From assembly GCF_020097135.1 (NCBI RefSeq), contig NZ_CP083608.1:1426001-1490000 (forward strand): a DNA stretch of 64,000 nt, read 5' to 3'. The position numbers and the translations under genes are program-made. The notes under the pieces were generated by a model. It was not told where the DNA came from and did not search any database. It saw only the letters and a program-made list of their open reading frames with translations. Positions 27,035 through 37,386 of this stretch are shown here, piece after piece. Numbering within the stretch: the stretch's first letter is position 1; each line of letters begins with the position of its first letter. Origin of the DNA: Macrococcus armenti. GTDB lineage: Bacteria > Bacillota > Bacilli > Staphylococcales > Staphylococcaceae.

Positions 27035-27964
27035 CTATTTTAATGCTTTCATAACATCTCGAACTGCAGCTGCAGATTTACTGAATGCATCCTTTTCTTC
27101 ATCAGTTAATGAAAATTCAATAATACGCTCAACACCATCACTACCAAGTGATGCCGGCACTCCAATATAGAGATCCTTCTCATCATAATCGCCGTCTAAA
27201 TGTGCGATAACCGGTAGTATACGTTTTTGGTCGTATAGAATTGCTTCCGCCATTTCGACCATCGCTGCAGCAGGCGCGTAATACGCAGAACCATCTCCTA
27301 ATAATTTAACAATCTCCGCCCCACCTTTACGTGTGCGTTCAATAATTTGATCAATCATCTGCTGCTCCATTATTTCATTAATCGGCACCCCACCAACATG
27401 TGAATGACGGATTAATGGTACCATCGTATCACCATGCCCACCAAGAACGACACCATGAACGTCCTTAACAGATACATTTAAAGCTTCAGAAATAAATGTT
27501 CTGAAACGCGCTGTATCCAGTACACCAGATTGCCCCATTACTCTCGAATGCGGGAAACCTGTTACTTTTTGAACTGTATATGTCATAGCATCAACGGGAT
27601 TTGTTAATACGATAATTTTGCATGCTGGGGCATGTTCTTTAATTTGCTCACTTACGTCAATCATTACTTGCTGATTAATCTGTACGAGATCATCTCTCGT
27701 CATACCTGGCTTACGTGCAGCACCTGCAGTAATCATAACGATATCAGAATTTGCAATATCTTCGTACTGACTCGTTGCGTGGATGTGCACACTGTTATTA
27801 AACACAGCCATTGACTGCAGCATGTCTAATGCTTTCCCTTTTCCTTTTTCAAGGTTACGTTCTAAATCTACGAGTACGATGTCAGCAAGCCCTTTTTGAG
27901 CCGCGATAAATGCAGCCGTCGCACCTGTAAATCCACTACCGATAATACTAATTTTCTTATTCAC
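27035..27964 (-). CDS. mdh: Malate dehydrogenase
   Basis: NAD-dependent TCA enzyme converting malate to oxaloacetate, 309 residues of the lactate/malate dehydrogenase superfamily. The NAD fold begins [15 protein letters not shown]. The active-site loop has [11 protein letters not shown], with the Arg that selects dicarboxylic acids, so it is a malate rather than a lactate enzyme. [10 protein letters not shown] and the catalytic His in [11 protein letters not shown] follow. It starts with GTG behind GGGAGG. A terminator-like hairpin separates it from icd. S. aureus uses the quinone-linked Mqo and lacks this gene here. Confidence 0.94.
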   Translation of the reverse strand: MNKKISIIGSGFTGATAAFIAAQKGLADIVLVDLERNLEKGKGKALDMLQSMAVFNNSVHIHATSQYEDIANSDIVMITAGAARKPGMTRDDLVQINQQVMIDVSEQIKEHAPACKIIVLTNPVDAMTYTVQKVTGFPHSRVMGQSGVLDTARFRTFISEALNVSVKDVHGVVLGGHGDTMVPLIRHSHVGGVPINEIMEQQMIDQIIERTRKGGAEIVKLLGDGSAYYAPAAAMVEMAEAILYDQKRILPVIAHLDGDYDEKDLYIGVPASLGSDGVERIIEFSLTDEEKDAFSKSAAAVRDVMKALK

Positions 27965-27981
27965 AATTGTTGCCTCCCTTT

Positions 27982-28019
27982 AAAAAAAGCAGTTAAATGA
28001 ATAAAATTCAAATAACTGC
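27982..28019 (-). terminator. Terminator or attenuator between icd and mdh
   Basis: GCAGTTA-N-TTGAAT and ATTCA-N-TTAACTGC pair on the minus strand and are followed by seven T residues. The hairpin lies right after the icd stop and just before the mdh ribosome site. Confidence 0.75.
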
Positions 28020-28028
28020 TCATTAATA

Positions 28029-29291
28029 TTACATATTTTTAATTAACTTATCTGCAAATTCGCTACATTTAACTTCTGTAGCACCATCCATTAAACGTGC
28101 AAAGTCATATGTTACAACTTTAGATGCAATCGTTTTTTCCATTGATTTCGTAATTAAATCCGCTGCTTCTTTCCAGCCAAGATGTTCTAATAATAACACA
28201 CCACTTAAAATAACTGATGATGGGTTTACTTTATCTAATCCAGCATATTTCGGAGCTGTACCATGTGTCGCTTCGAAAATTGCATGACCTGTCTCGTAGT
28301 TAATGTTTGCACCTGGAGCGATACCAATACCACCTACTTGTGCTGCTAATGCATCAGAAATATAATCTCCATTTAAGTTCATTGTCGCAACAACATCAAA
28401 TTCTGCAGGACGTGTTAAGATTTGCTGTAAGAAAATATCAGCAATTGAATCTTTAATTAAAATTTTACCAGCAGCTAATGCTTCATCTTGCGCTTTATCT
28501 GCAGCTTCAGTACCTTCTGCTTCTTTAATCTTATCGTATTCAGCCCAAGTAAATACTTTATCGCCAAATTCACGTTCAGCTAAATCGTAGCCCCATTGCT
28601 TAAATGCACCTTCAGTAAATTTCATAATATTACCTTTATGCACTAATGTTACTGACTTACGACCTTCTGTAATTGCATAGTTAATCGCTGCACGGACTAA
28701 ACGCTCAGTTCCCTCTTTAGAAACTGGTTTAATACCGATACCTGACGTTTCAGGGAAACGAATATTTTTAGCACCCATTTCATCCTGAAGAAATGCGATA
28801 ACTTTCTTAACTTCTTCAGTACCTTCTTTAAATTCAATACCTGCATAAATATCTTCAGTGTTCTCACGGAAAATGACCATATCTGTATCTTCTGGACGTT
28901 TTACTGGTGATGGTACACCTTCAAAGTAACGAACTGGACGCAGACAAGTAAACAAATCTAACTGTTGACGTAATGCAACGTTTAATGAACGAATTCCACC
29001 ACCGATTGGTGTTGTTAAAGGTCCTTTTATTGCAATTAAATATTCATCGATAACATCTAATGTTTCCTGTGGTAACCACTCACCTGTCGAATCGAATGCT
29101 TTTTGACCAGCTAAAACTTCTTTCCATTCAATTTTCTTATCACTATTATATGCTTTTTCAACTGCTGCATCTAAAACACGACTTGCAGCATTCCAAATAT
29201 CAGGACCAGTACCGTCTCCAATAATAAATGGTACTACAGGATTGTTCGGTACGTTTAATACTCCGTTTGAATTTGTAATTTTCTCAGCCAT
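28029..29291 (-). CDS. icd: Isocitrate dehydrogenase (NADP)
   Basis: TCA enzyme that oxidises and decarboxylates isocitrate to 2-oxoglutarate, 420 residues. It has [12 protein letters not shown] near the start and the substrate loop [17 protein letters not shown], with the Ser that is a phosphorylation target in enteric bacteria, followed by LRPVRYF. The metal-binding [14 protein letters not shown] and the coenzyme-site [10 protein letters not shown] lie near the C-terminus. It lies 23 bp after citZ, with GGAGG before the ATG, and is surely co-transcribed with it. Confidence 0.97.
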   Translation of the reverse strand: MAEKITNSNGVLNVPNNPVVPFIIGDGTGPDIWNAASRVLDAAVEKAYNSDKKIEWKEVLAGQKAFDSTGEWLPQETLDVIDEYLIAIKGPLTTPIGGGIRSLNVALRQQLDLFTCLRPVRYFEGVPSPVKRPEDTDMVIFRENTEDIYAGIEFKEGTEEVKKVIAFLQDEMGAKNIRFPETSGIGIKPVSKEGTERLVRAAINYAITEGRKSVTLVHKGNIMKFTEGAFKQWGYDLAEREFGDKVFTWAEYDKIKEAEGTEAADKAQDEALAAGKILIKDSIADIFLQQILTRPAEFDVVATMNLNGDYISDALAAQVGGIGIAPGANINYETGHAIFEATHGTAPKYAGLDKVNPSSVILSGVLLLEHLGWKEAADLITKSMEKTIASKVVTYDFARLMDGATEVKCSEFADKLIKNM

Positions 29292-29314
29292 TATTAATTC
29301 CTCCAGTTATATTA

Positions 29315-30433
29315 TTATCTTTCTTCGATTGGTACGTATTTTCTGCCTACTTCACCGACATAGTTCGCACGTGGACGAATAATGCGATTGTCGCTATATT
29401 GTTCTAAAATATGTGCAATCCATCCAGACGTACGGCTCACTGCAAAGATAGGCGTAAATAAATCATGCTCAATTCCCATTGAATGATATACAGTTGCTGA
29501 ATAGAAATCTACGTTTGGTAATAATCCTTTTTTCTCTTTTAAGATGTCTGCAATTTTAACTGACATATCGAATAATTCTTTCTGACCTGTTTCATCAGTA
29601 ATTTTACGTGACATTTCCTTTAAATACTTCGCACGTGGATCACCATTTTTGTAAACGCGGTGACCGAATCCCATAATTTTCTCTTTGTTTTCAATCTTCT
29701 CATTAATATAAGATTCAACATTTTCAATTGAACCGATTTCAGTTAACATCTTCATTACTTGTTCATTAGCACCACCATGTAATGGTCCTTTTAATGCGCC
29801 TGCTGCTGCAACAACACCTGAATACATATCAGATAATGTTGACACTGCAACACGTGCTGTAAATGTTGACGCATTTAATTCATGATCTGCATGAAGGATT
29901 AATGCCTTATTGAAACCTTCTTCCTGAACTTTCGTAGGCTCCTCGCCGAATAACATATATAAGAAGTTCGCTGCATAACTTAAATCTTTTTTCGGTTTAA
30001 CTACTTCCTTACCTTGACGTACACGTGCAAATGCTGCAACAAGAGAAGCAACTTTAGCCTGAATGCGCATCGCTTTATTCATATGAGCATCTTCGTCAAA
30101 CTCATCAGCACGTGGATCGAAATGTGCTAAATAAGAAAGTGAAGTACGTAGTCCTGTCATTGGATGAACTTCATCAGCTGTATAATCTTCAAAATGACTG
30201 TACATTCTAGGATGTAAATTCATAAATTCAAATAATTGTGATTTTAAATCTTCTAGTTCTACCTTAGTTGGTAATCTAAAGTTCCATAATAAAAAAATAA
30301 CCTCTTCAAACGAAGCATTTTCAGTTAAATCATCAATATCGTAACCAGCATATGTCAACTGGTCGCCAACGATAGAACTAACTTTTGTATTCGATGCGAC
30401 AATTCCTTCAAGACCTTTAACTAATTCCGCCAT
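29315..30433 (-). CDS. citZ: Citrate synthase
   Basis: Condenses acetyl-CoA and oxaloacetate to citrate, 372 residues of the Gram-positive type. Catalytic motifs are HADHELNASTF (His near 221), GFGHRVYKNGDPR (His near 260) and FYSATVYHSMG (Asp near 311). The reading frame is open to 30487, but MAELVKGLEG at 30433 is the family start and AAGGGG lies in front. It is the first gene of citZ-icd(-mdh), with a sigma-A promoter at 30495-30523. Confidence 0.96.
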   Translation of the reverse strand: MAELVKGLEGIVASNTKVSSIVGDQLTYAGYDIDDLTENASFEEVIFLLWNFRLPTKVELEDLKSQLFEFMNLHPRMYSHFEDYTADEVHPMTGLRTSLSYLAHFDPRADEFDEDAHMNKAMRIQAKVASLVAAFARVRQGKEVVKPKKDLSYAANFLYMLFGEEPTKVQEEGFNKALILHADHELNASTFTARVAVSTLSDMYSGVVAAAGALKGPLHGGANEQVMKMLTEIGSIENVESYINEKIENKEKIMGFGHRVYKNGDPRAKYLKEMSRKITDETGQKELFDMSVKIADILKEKKGLLPNVDFYSATVYHSMGIEHDLFTPIFAVSRTSGWIAHILEQYSDNRIIRPRANYVGEVGRKYVPIEER

Positions 30434-30472
30434 TCTTATTTCCCCTTTACAACAAGATTTTGCTACGCCCAA

Positions 30473-30486
30473 TGTAACGGCTTTCA
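30473..30486. promoter_or_regulatory. cre-like element at citZ
   Basis: TGAAAGCCGTTACA on the minus strand fits 12 of 14 positions of the cre consensus, although one of the mismatches is in the central CG. It lies just downstream of the transcription start, a roadblock position. Confidence 0.3.
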
Positions 30487-30494
30487 CACTTACA

Positions 30495-30523
30495 ATTATA
30501 TCTAATCGTCACTATTTTGTGAA
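30495..30523 (-). promoter_or_regulatory. citZ promoter
   Basis: TTCACA, 17 bp, TATAAT on the minus strand. Confidence 0.65.
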
Positions 30524-30652
30524 TGATTATGAATTATATTAGTTTTTTATTGAAAGTGATAAGTTTTAATTATAATAAAACCCAAAAAATAGTTTGAGTT
30601 TTTTGATAATTCGATACATAATAGACAAATACTAATGAAAGAAGGAATATTT

Positions 30653-32061
30653 GTGGAAAAAAAATTAAATAATAATGCTTCTAATGATTTACAACGTTCA
30701 TTATCAAATCGCCATATACAGCTTATTGCAATTGGTGGGCTATCGGAACTGGATTATTTTTAGGAGCAGGTAAATCTATCAGCTTTGCCGGACCGTCTAT
30801 ATTACTGACGTATTTAATCATCGGACTTTTCTTATTTCTATTTATGAGAGGGCTTGGTGAATTACTGTTATCAAATACAAACTATCATTCCTTTACAGAT
30901 ATAGCACGAGATTATTTAGGTGACTTTATGGGTTACATAACTGGCTGGACATATTGGTTCTGCTGGGTTGTAACTGGGATGGCCGAAGTTACAGCTGTAG
31001 CAAAATACGTACAGTTCTGGTGGCCGGACTTCCCGACATGGGCATCATCATTTATTTGTATCATCATTTTGATGGGCCTGAACTTATTAACTGCTAAATT
31101 ATTCGGTGAACTTGAATTCTGGTTTGCGATTATAAAAGTAATTACAATTGTAGCATTAATTTTAGTAGGTATTGTATTAATCATCATCGGATTTGAAACG
31201 AAATTTGGCCACGCATCTATTTCGAATATATGGTCACATAACGGGATTTTTCCGAATGGTATGAACGGATTTTTACTGAGCTTCCAGATGGCGATTTTCA
31301 GTTTCGTAGGAATTGAGTTGATCGGTGTAACTGCCGGCGAGGCACAGGACCCTAAAAAAACATTACCACGTGCGATTAACAGTGTACCAATTCGTATCGT
31401 ATTGTTTTATATCGGATCACTTATCGTATTAATGAGTATAACACCGTGGGATAAGATAGACCCAAATGAAAGTCCATTCGTTAAGTTCTTCGGACTTATC
31501 GGTATAGGGATTGCAGCAAGTTTAATCAACTTTGTCGTAATAACTTCTGCATCTTCATCTTGTAACAGTGGAATATTCTCAAACAGCCGTATGTTATTCG
31601 GTTTAAGTAAAAACTTCTCTAAAGGTAATGACAGCTTCTTCCAGCGTACGAATAAAGCAGGTGTACCAGCGAATGCCGTTGTATTCTCAAGCGTATTACT
31701 TTTAATCTCAGTTTTACTGAACTACTTTATCCCGAATGCAAATGCTGTATTCACGCTTGTGACAACAGTCGCAACGGTTTTCTTTATCGTAGTCTGGTCA
31801 ATTATAATGATTGCGTACTTAAAGTACTTAAAAACACGTCCTGAGTTACACAAAAACAGCATTTACAAAATGCCTGGTGGAAAATTATCAGCATATATCG
31901 TAATTGCGTTTTTCGGATTTGTGTTCCTGTTATTGTTCATGGCAGAAGATACACGTATGGGACTATTAGTATCACCATTATGGTTTGTGCTGCTTGCAAT
32001 TATGTACTACGTTCAAGGTGGATTTAAAAAAGATAATTTTGAAAAACATAATTATAGATAA
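30653..32061 (+). pseudogene. Amino-acid permease (APC family), 1-nt frameshift
   Basis: Translation from the GTG at 30653 (behind GAAGGA) gives a normal permease start, RHIQLIAIGG, then breaks at 30736-30740 and stops at 30761. Shifting the frame at GGTGG/GCTATC restores the family motif IAIGGAIGTGLFLGAGK, and the rest runs to 32061 without fault. Adding one base gives 470 codons, the usual length. TAGEAQDPKKTLPRAI after helix 6 is typical of APC amino-acid transporters related to the D-serine/D-alanine/glycine (CycA) group. A later ATG at 30844 gives 405 residues but lacks the first helices and a ribosome site, so function is unlikely. A sequencing error cannot be excluded. Confidence 0.85.
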
Positions 32062-32098
32062 AAAAGAAGATAGAGACTTATGTCTCTATCTTCTTTTT
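32061..32098. terminator. Bidirectional terminator between the permease and pyk
   Basis: AAAAAGAAGATAGAGAC and GTCTCTATCTTCTTTTT form a long stem with A and T tracts on either side, serving two converging genes. It overlaps the pyk stop codon. Confidence 0.9.
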
Positions 32099-33857
32099 AG
32101 TTTACTTTTGCATGTCCGATATATACTTTATTCTGTTGTGCATCAACTGTAACTAATGCACCATTTTCTAACGTATTCATAACGTCCTGTACACCTACTA
32201 TTGTAGGTTTACCTAAATTAAGTCCAACAACAGCGGCATGTGACGTTAAGCCACCTTCTTCAGTTACGATTGCAACTGCCTGCTCAAGGTATGGTACCAT
32301 GTCTGCATCAGTTTGTGGTGCTACGACAACTTTATCTGACATATCAATGCCATGTAAAGCCTCTGCACTCTCCGCTTTAATAACTTTACCATGTGCAGCT
32401 GTTCTGCCGATACCCGTACCTGCGGCAATAACATCTCCAATTAAGTGAATCTTCATTAAGTTCGTAGTTCCCGCTTCACCTGTTGGGATACCAGCTGTTA
32501 TGATGATTAGATCTCCATTTTCTACAGTACCCACTTCAATTGCAGCTTGAACAGACTTATCTAATAATTCATCCGTTGTAGATTTACCTGTTTTAACAAC
32601 TGGAATTACACCCCATACGAGCGCTAAATGTCTTGCAGTTTCTTCATAAGGTGTAACCGCAATAATATGTGCGTGCGGACGATATTTAGAAATAGTTTGC
32701 GCAGTCGTACCACTTTCTGTTGCAGCAACTATCGTCTGAACGTTTAAGTTTAATGCTGTATGTGCAACAGAAACACCGATTGCATTCACCATTGAAGGTT
32801 GGTTTAATTTCGTACGATCTGAAAGCATACGTTTATAATCTTGTGCTTCTTCAGCTGCAAACGCGATGTTATGCATCGTTTTCACCGATTCTTCCGGATA
32901 TAAACCTGCAGCAGTTTCTCCAGATAACATTACCGCATCACTGCCATCATAAATTGCATTTGCAACGTCACTTGCTTCCGCTCTCGTACAACGTGGATTA
33001 CGCTGCATAGAATCTAACATTTGCGTTGCTGTAATTACCGGTTTCCCTAATATATTACACTTTTGAATGAGTTCTTTTTGTACTAACGGTACTTGCTCAG
33101 CTGGAATTTCAACACCCATATCCCCACGCGCAATCATTAATCCGTCTGATACTTCAAGAATTTGGTCAATGTTTTTAATACCTTCTTCATTTTCAATCTT
33201 CGGAATGATATTAATATAATCACAGTTATGCGCTTCTAATATTTCACGAATTTCAAGTACATCACTTGCACGACGTACGAAAGAAGCCGCGATAAAGTCA
33301 ACACGTTGCTCGATACCAAACTTAATATCAGCAGCGTCTTTATCTGTAATACCAGGTAAGTTTACTTTAACACCTGGTAAGTTAACACCTTTTTTATTCT
33401 TTAGTTCCCCTGCATTGATAACGTCACATACAATTTTACCTTCATTATGCAGAATGTCCTTTACTTTAAGTTCGATTAAACCGTCATCTAATAAAATTGT
33501 AGAACCGACATGAATATCGTTAATTAGATCTGAATATGTTACTGAAAACTCAGCTGGTGTACCTACAACTTCCTGCATGTTAATAGACACTGTTGACTCT
33601 TTTACAAGTTCAATCTTGTCATTTTCCATATTATGCGTTCTAATTTCAGGACCTTTCGTATCTAATAAAATCGCAACTGTCTTATTTAATTTTTGAGCTA
33701 CTGAACGAATTGTTTCGATACGTGCCTGATGTTCTTCATGAGAACCATGAGAGAAGTTCAAACGCGCAACGTTCATTCCTGCATTCATTAATTTCTCCAG
33801 CATTTCTGGTGATTCAGAAGCTGGTCCAATCGTACATACTATTTTAGTTTTTCTCAT
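32097..33857 (-). CDS. pyk: Pyruvate kinase
   Basis: Converts phosphoenolpyruvate and ADP to pyruvate and ATP. It is 586 residues, longer than enteric enzymes because of a C-terminal PEP-utiliser-like domain with [17 protein letters not shown] near 545, typical of Bacillales. The barrel carries RLNFSHG near 32, the catalytic Lys in [11 protein letters not shown] near 217, and the metal-site region [14 protein letters not shown] near 244. It follows pfkA by 67 bp with no terminator between, so the two glycolytic enzymes share a transcript. Confidence 0.97.
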   Translation of the reverse strand: MRKTKIVCTIGPASESPEMLEKLMNAGMNVARLNFSHGSHEEHQARIETIRSVAQKLNKTVAILLDTKGPEIRTHNMENDKIELVKESTVSINMQEVVGTPAEFSVTYSDLINDIHVGSTILLDDGLIELKVKDILHNEGKIVCDVINAGELKNKKGVNLPGVKVNLPGITDKDAADIKFGIEQRVDFIAASFVRRASDVLEIREILEAHNCDYINIIPKIENEEGIKNIDQILEVSDGLMIARGDMGVEIPAEQVPLVQKELIQKCNILGKPVITATQMLDSMQRNPRCTRAEASDVANAIYDGSDAVMLSGETAAGLYPEESVKTMHNIAFAAEEAQDYKRMLSDRTKLNQPSMVNAIGVSVAHTALNLNVQTIVAATESGTTAQTISKYRPHAHIIAVTPYEETARHLALVWGVIPVVKTGKSTTDELLDKSVQAAIEVGTVENGDLIIITAGIPTGEAGTTNLMKIHLIGDVIAAGTGIGRTAAHGKVIKAESAEALHGIDMSDKVVVAPQTDADMVPYLEQAVAIVTEEGGLTSHAAVVGLNLGKPTIVGVQDVMNTLENGALVTVDAQQNKVYIGHAKVN

Positions 33858-33924
33858 ATTATATGAGCCTCCATTTTTTGTTACATCATTTGTTTAATAC
33901 ATTGTAAATCATTGTTACATAGCT

Positions 33925-34893
<969 letters not shown>

Positions 34894-34969
34894 TCACTTT
34901 GCGTATTCTTTATCTTTAAATTAACACATTACTATGACATTATCCATTAATATCACATGTTCGTAACAA

Positions 34970-34983
34970 TGAAAACGTTTTAA
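34970..34983. promoter_or_regulatory. cre-like element upstream of pfkA
   Basis: TGAAAACGTTTTAA on the plus strand matches 13 of 14 positions of the CcpA site consensus and is nearly palindromic. It lies about 90 bp before the pfkA start. Confidence 0.5.
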
Positions 34984-34996
34984 ATTGCAATAATTG

Positions 34997-35032
34997 AAAA
35001 ACGTTGCCAAAGTATTGATTTGACAACGTTTT
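34997..35032 (-). terminator. Terminator of the gntR-accD-accA operon
   Basis: AAAACGTTG-N-CAAA and TTTG-N-CAACGTTTT form a stem with one mismatch, followed by T residues on the minus strand. Confidence 0.65.
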
Positions 35033-35066
35033 CATAAGTTTTAAAGATTGATTTTTATCACGCAGT

Positions 35067-36008
35067 TTAAAGCGTTCCAATTGCACGATACTTATCGTAA
35101 CGCTGAGCTATAATTTCTTTATCTGACATCGTTTTTAACTGTTTTAAGTAAGTTTCAATTGAAGAATCGATACGCTTACTTTGTGTTTCAACATCACGAT
35201 GTGCCCCACCAAGAACTTCTTCTATTACTTCTTCAACAATACCGAGTTCAAGTAAGTCAGGTGCTGTAATTTTCATCGTCTCAGCTGAAAGTTGTGCGAG
35301 CGAACTGTCTTTCCACAACAATGCTGCTGCACCTTCTGGGGAAATAACTGAATACGTTGCGTTTTCGAGCATGAGCAGTACATTACTCACACCTAATCCG
35401 AGTGCACCTCCACTACCCCCTTCTCCGATAACGATTGAAATGACCGGTACACGCAATGCAGACATCTCGACTAAGTTGCGGGCAATAGACTCACTTTGTC
35501 CACGCTCTTCTGCCGCTTTACCAGGATACGCACCTTTCGTATCGATAAAACAAATAATCGGACGATTAAACTTATCTGCCTGTTTCATAAGGCGCATCGC
35601 TTTACGATAGCCTTCAGGATGGGCCATTCCAAAGTTACGGTATATATTATCTTTCGTTTCCTTCCCACGTTGATGACCGATAACTGTTACAGGCTGACCA
35701 TTAAATGTAGCAATGCCTCCTATTATCGCCGGATCATCCCTAAAATTACGATCGCCGTGTAACTCAATAAAATCATCAAATATATATTGAATATAATCGA
35801 GTGTCGTCGGACGTTCTGTTAGACGGGCAATCTGCACGCGCTGCCACGGTGTTAAGTTTTTATGAATCTCAGTAAATCGCTCTTCCTTTTTTGCTTTTAA
35901 CATTTCCAGTTCCTGCGATAAATCGACTTGAGATGCTTTCATATATTGTTCAATATCATTAATTTTCGTTTCTATATCTCGTATCGGTTGTTCAAAATCT
36001 AATGGCAT
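35067..36008 (-). CDS. accA: Acetyl-CoA carboxylase carboxyltransferase subunit alpha
   Basis: With AccD forms the carboxyltransferase that makes malonyl-CoA, the first committed step of fatty-acid synthesis. The 313-residue protein has a coiled N-terminus, [21 protein letters not shown] near 103, the conserved [17 protein letters not shown] near 126, and [13 protein letters not shown] near 190. The start overlaps the accD stop as TAATG, giving equal production of the two subunits. Confidence 0.96.
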   Translation of the reverse strand: MPLDFEQPIRDIETKINDIEQYMKASQVDLSQELEMLKAKKEERFTEIHKNLTPWQRVQIARLTERPTTLDYIQYIFDDFIELHGDRNFRDDPAIIGGIATFNGQPVTVIGHQRGKETKDNIYRNFGMAHPEGYRKAMRLMKQADKFNRPIICFIDTKGAYPGKAAEERGQSESIARNLVEMSALRVPVISIVIGEGGSGGALGLGVSNVLLMLENATYSVISPEGAAALLWKDSSLAQLSAETMKITAPDLLELGIVEEVIEEVLGGAHRDVETQSKRIDSSIETYLKQLKTMSDKEIIAQRYDKYRAIGTL

Positions 36009-36865
36009 TATGCTTCACCTCTGTTATGTAACTTAAGAATTGTTGTTAATACTTCTTTCATTTCATTGCGGTGTACGACTTTATCCAGCTGTCCATGCTC
36101 AAGTAAAAATTCTGCAGTCTGAAAATCGTCGGGCAGTTTTTCATTAATCGTCTGCTCTATAATACGTCTACCTGCAAAACCGATTAAGCTTTCAGGTTCT
36201 GCTAAATTAATATCTCCAACTGATGCGAAACTTGCAGATACACCGCCTGTAGTCGGATGTGTCATATAAGCGATATAGAGTAATCCCGCTTCACTATGGC
36301 GATTAAGCGCCACGCTAACTTTTGCCATCTGCATTAAAGAAAGTATACCTTCCTGCATTCTGGCACCACCACTTGCCGTAAAAATAATAAACGGCATATT
36401 GTTACGTGTTGCATGCTCAATTGCACGCGTAATCTTCTCACCAACGACTGTACCCATTGAACCCATTCGAAATCGCGAGTCCATAACCGCAATGCCTGTT
36501 TTATACCCGTTAATCGTTCCGCTACCAGTAACAACCGCTTCGTTCAGATCTGTTTTCGCCTTATCTTTCTCAACTTTCTCTTCATAGTTTGGAAAATTTA
36601 ACGGATTTACAGTTTCAACGTGCGCATCCAATTCTACAAATGAGCCCTTATCCATAAGTGCATCAATACGTTCATATGCGTTAATTGCCATATGGTGATC
36701 ACAATGAAAACATACATTTAAATTTTCCTGTAATTCTTTCGTGTACATGATTTTTTCACATTTCGGGCATTTCACCATTATCCCTTCAGGTACATCATTA
36801 TCTTTCATATGTTTGACTGTCACATACTTTTTCTTTTTGCTTTTTTTGAAGATATCTTTAAACAA
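36008..36865 (-). CDS. accD: Acetyl-CoA carboxylase carboxyltransferase subunit beta
   Basis: Partner of AccA, 285 residues. It has the N-terminal zinc ribbon CPKCEKIM ... CFHCDHH (residues about 33-56) and the carboxyltransferase core with [10 protein letters not shown] near 165 and [12 protein letters not shown] near 202. The start codon is TTG, nine bases after GAGGTG. That ribosome site overlaps the end of the gntR-type gene upstream, so the three genes form one operon. Confidence 0.95.
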   Translation of the reverse strand: MFKDIFKKSKKKKYVTVKHMKDNDVPEGIMVKCPKCEKIMYTKELQENLNVCFHCDHHMAINAYERIDALMDKGSFVELDAHVETVNPLNFPNYEEKVEKDKAKTDLNEAVVTGSGTINGYKTGIAVMDSRFRMGSMGTVVGEKITRAIEHATRNNMPFIIFTASGGARMQEGILSLMQMAKVSVALNRHSEAGLLYIAYMTHPTTGGVSASFASVGDINLAEPESLIGFAGRRIIEQTINEKLPDDFQTAEFLLEHGQLDKVVHRNEMKEVLTTILKLHNRGEA

Positions 36866-36870
36866 ATCAC

Positions 36871-37311
36871 TTACACCTCTTCCTTATACGTTGCTTCATA
36901 ATGCTTCAGTAATCGCCATACTCTATACATTATTGTATTGCGATTATTCAATCGTTCTTCGATTGTTTTTGAATCGTCTTGTGGAATGCTCTGTTCAATC
37001 ATATGTATAAAATCTTTAATTTCACCTTTTTGTGCTCTTGAAGTAATTAAATAACCACTAATTAATTCAAAAAACTGGTTATTGTCCATATCTGATAAAA
37101 ACGTACCTTCACCGCGCCTCGTTTCAATGACACCTAATATTTCAAGTGCACGTAATGCTTCACGTATACTTGAGCGACTAATGTTCAGCAAGTCACTTAA
37201 ATGACGTTCTGAAGGAAGTTTATCACCAGACTTTAATCCATCATTTTTTATCATGCGGTCAATTTCTTCTAAAACGTTATTGAACCCTTTATGGGGCGTG
37301 TTCACATACAT
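36871..37311 (-). CDS. GntR-family regulator, FadR-like with short effector domain
   Basis: A 146-residue regulator with a GntR winged helix: [21 protein letters not shown] and [23 protein letters not shown], the DNA-recognition region of the FadR subfamily. FadR/FCD members usually have about 230 residues. Here only about 60 follow the winged helix, too few for a complete FCD ligand domain. A perfect 25-bp palindrome with a TGGTC-N-GACCA core lies 18 bp upstream of the start and is probably its own operator. Being the first gene of gntR-accD-accA, it probably controls its own operon, perhaps in answer to a lipid or CoA metabolite (inference). Confidence 0.85.
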   Translation of the reverse strand: MYVNTPHKGFNNVLEEIDRMIKNDGLKSGDKLPSERHLSDLLNISRSSIREALRALEILGVIETRRGEGTFLSDMDNNQFFELISGYLITSRAQKGEIKDFIHMIEQSIPQDDSKTIEERLNNRNTIMYRVWRLLKHYEATYKEEV

Positions 37312-37328
37312 TTCCTCCTAACAAAAAA

Positions 37329-37353
37329 TCCTTAGTGGTCTGACCACTAAGGA
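37329..37353. promoter_or_regulatory. Perfect palindrome: GntR operator and possible dnaE terminator
   Basis: TCCTTAGTGGTC, one central base, then the exact reverse complement. The core TGGTC-N-GACCA is like FadR-type GntR operators. On the minus strand the hairpin is directly followed by six T residues, so it also reads as an intrinsic terminator for dnaE. It is 18 bp before the gntR start. Confidence 0.75.
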
Positions 37354-37386
37354 TAAATATATCATAATGTTAAATTTTTAGAAAGT

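Noticed and set aside
30578-30603. Terminator between citZ and the permease
   Set aside because: AAAACCCAAA and TTTGAGTTTT pair imperfectly, and the two genes diverge, so a terminator is not expected.
30844-32061. Intact 405-residue permease
   Set aside because: The ATG is in a membrane helix, has no ribosome site and leaves out the conserved first helix, which is found upstream in another frame.
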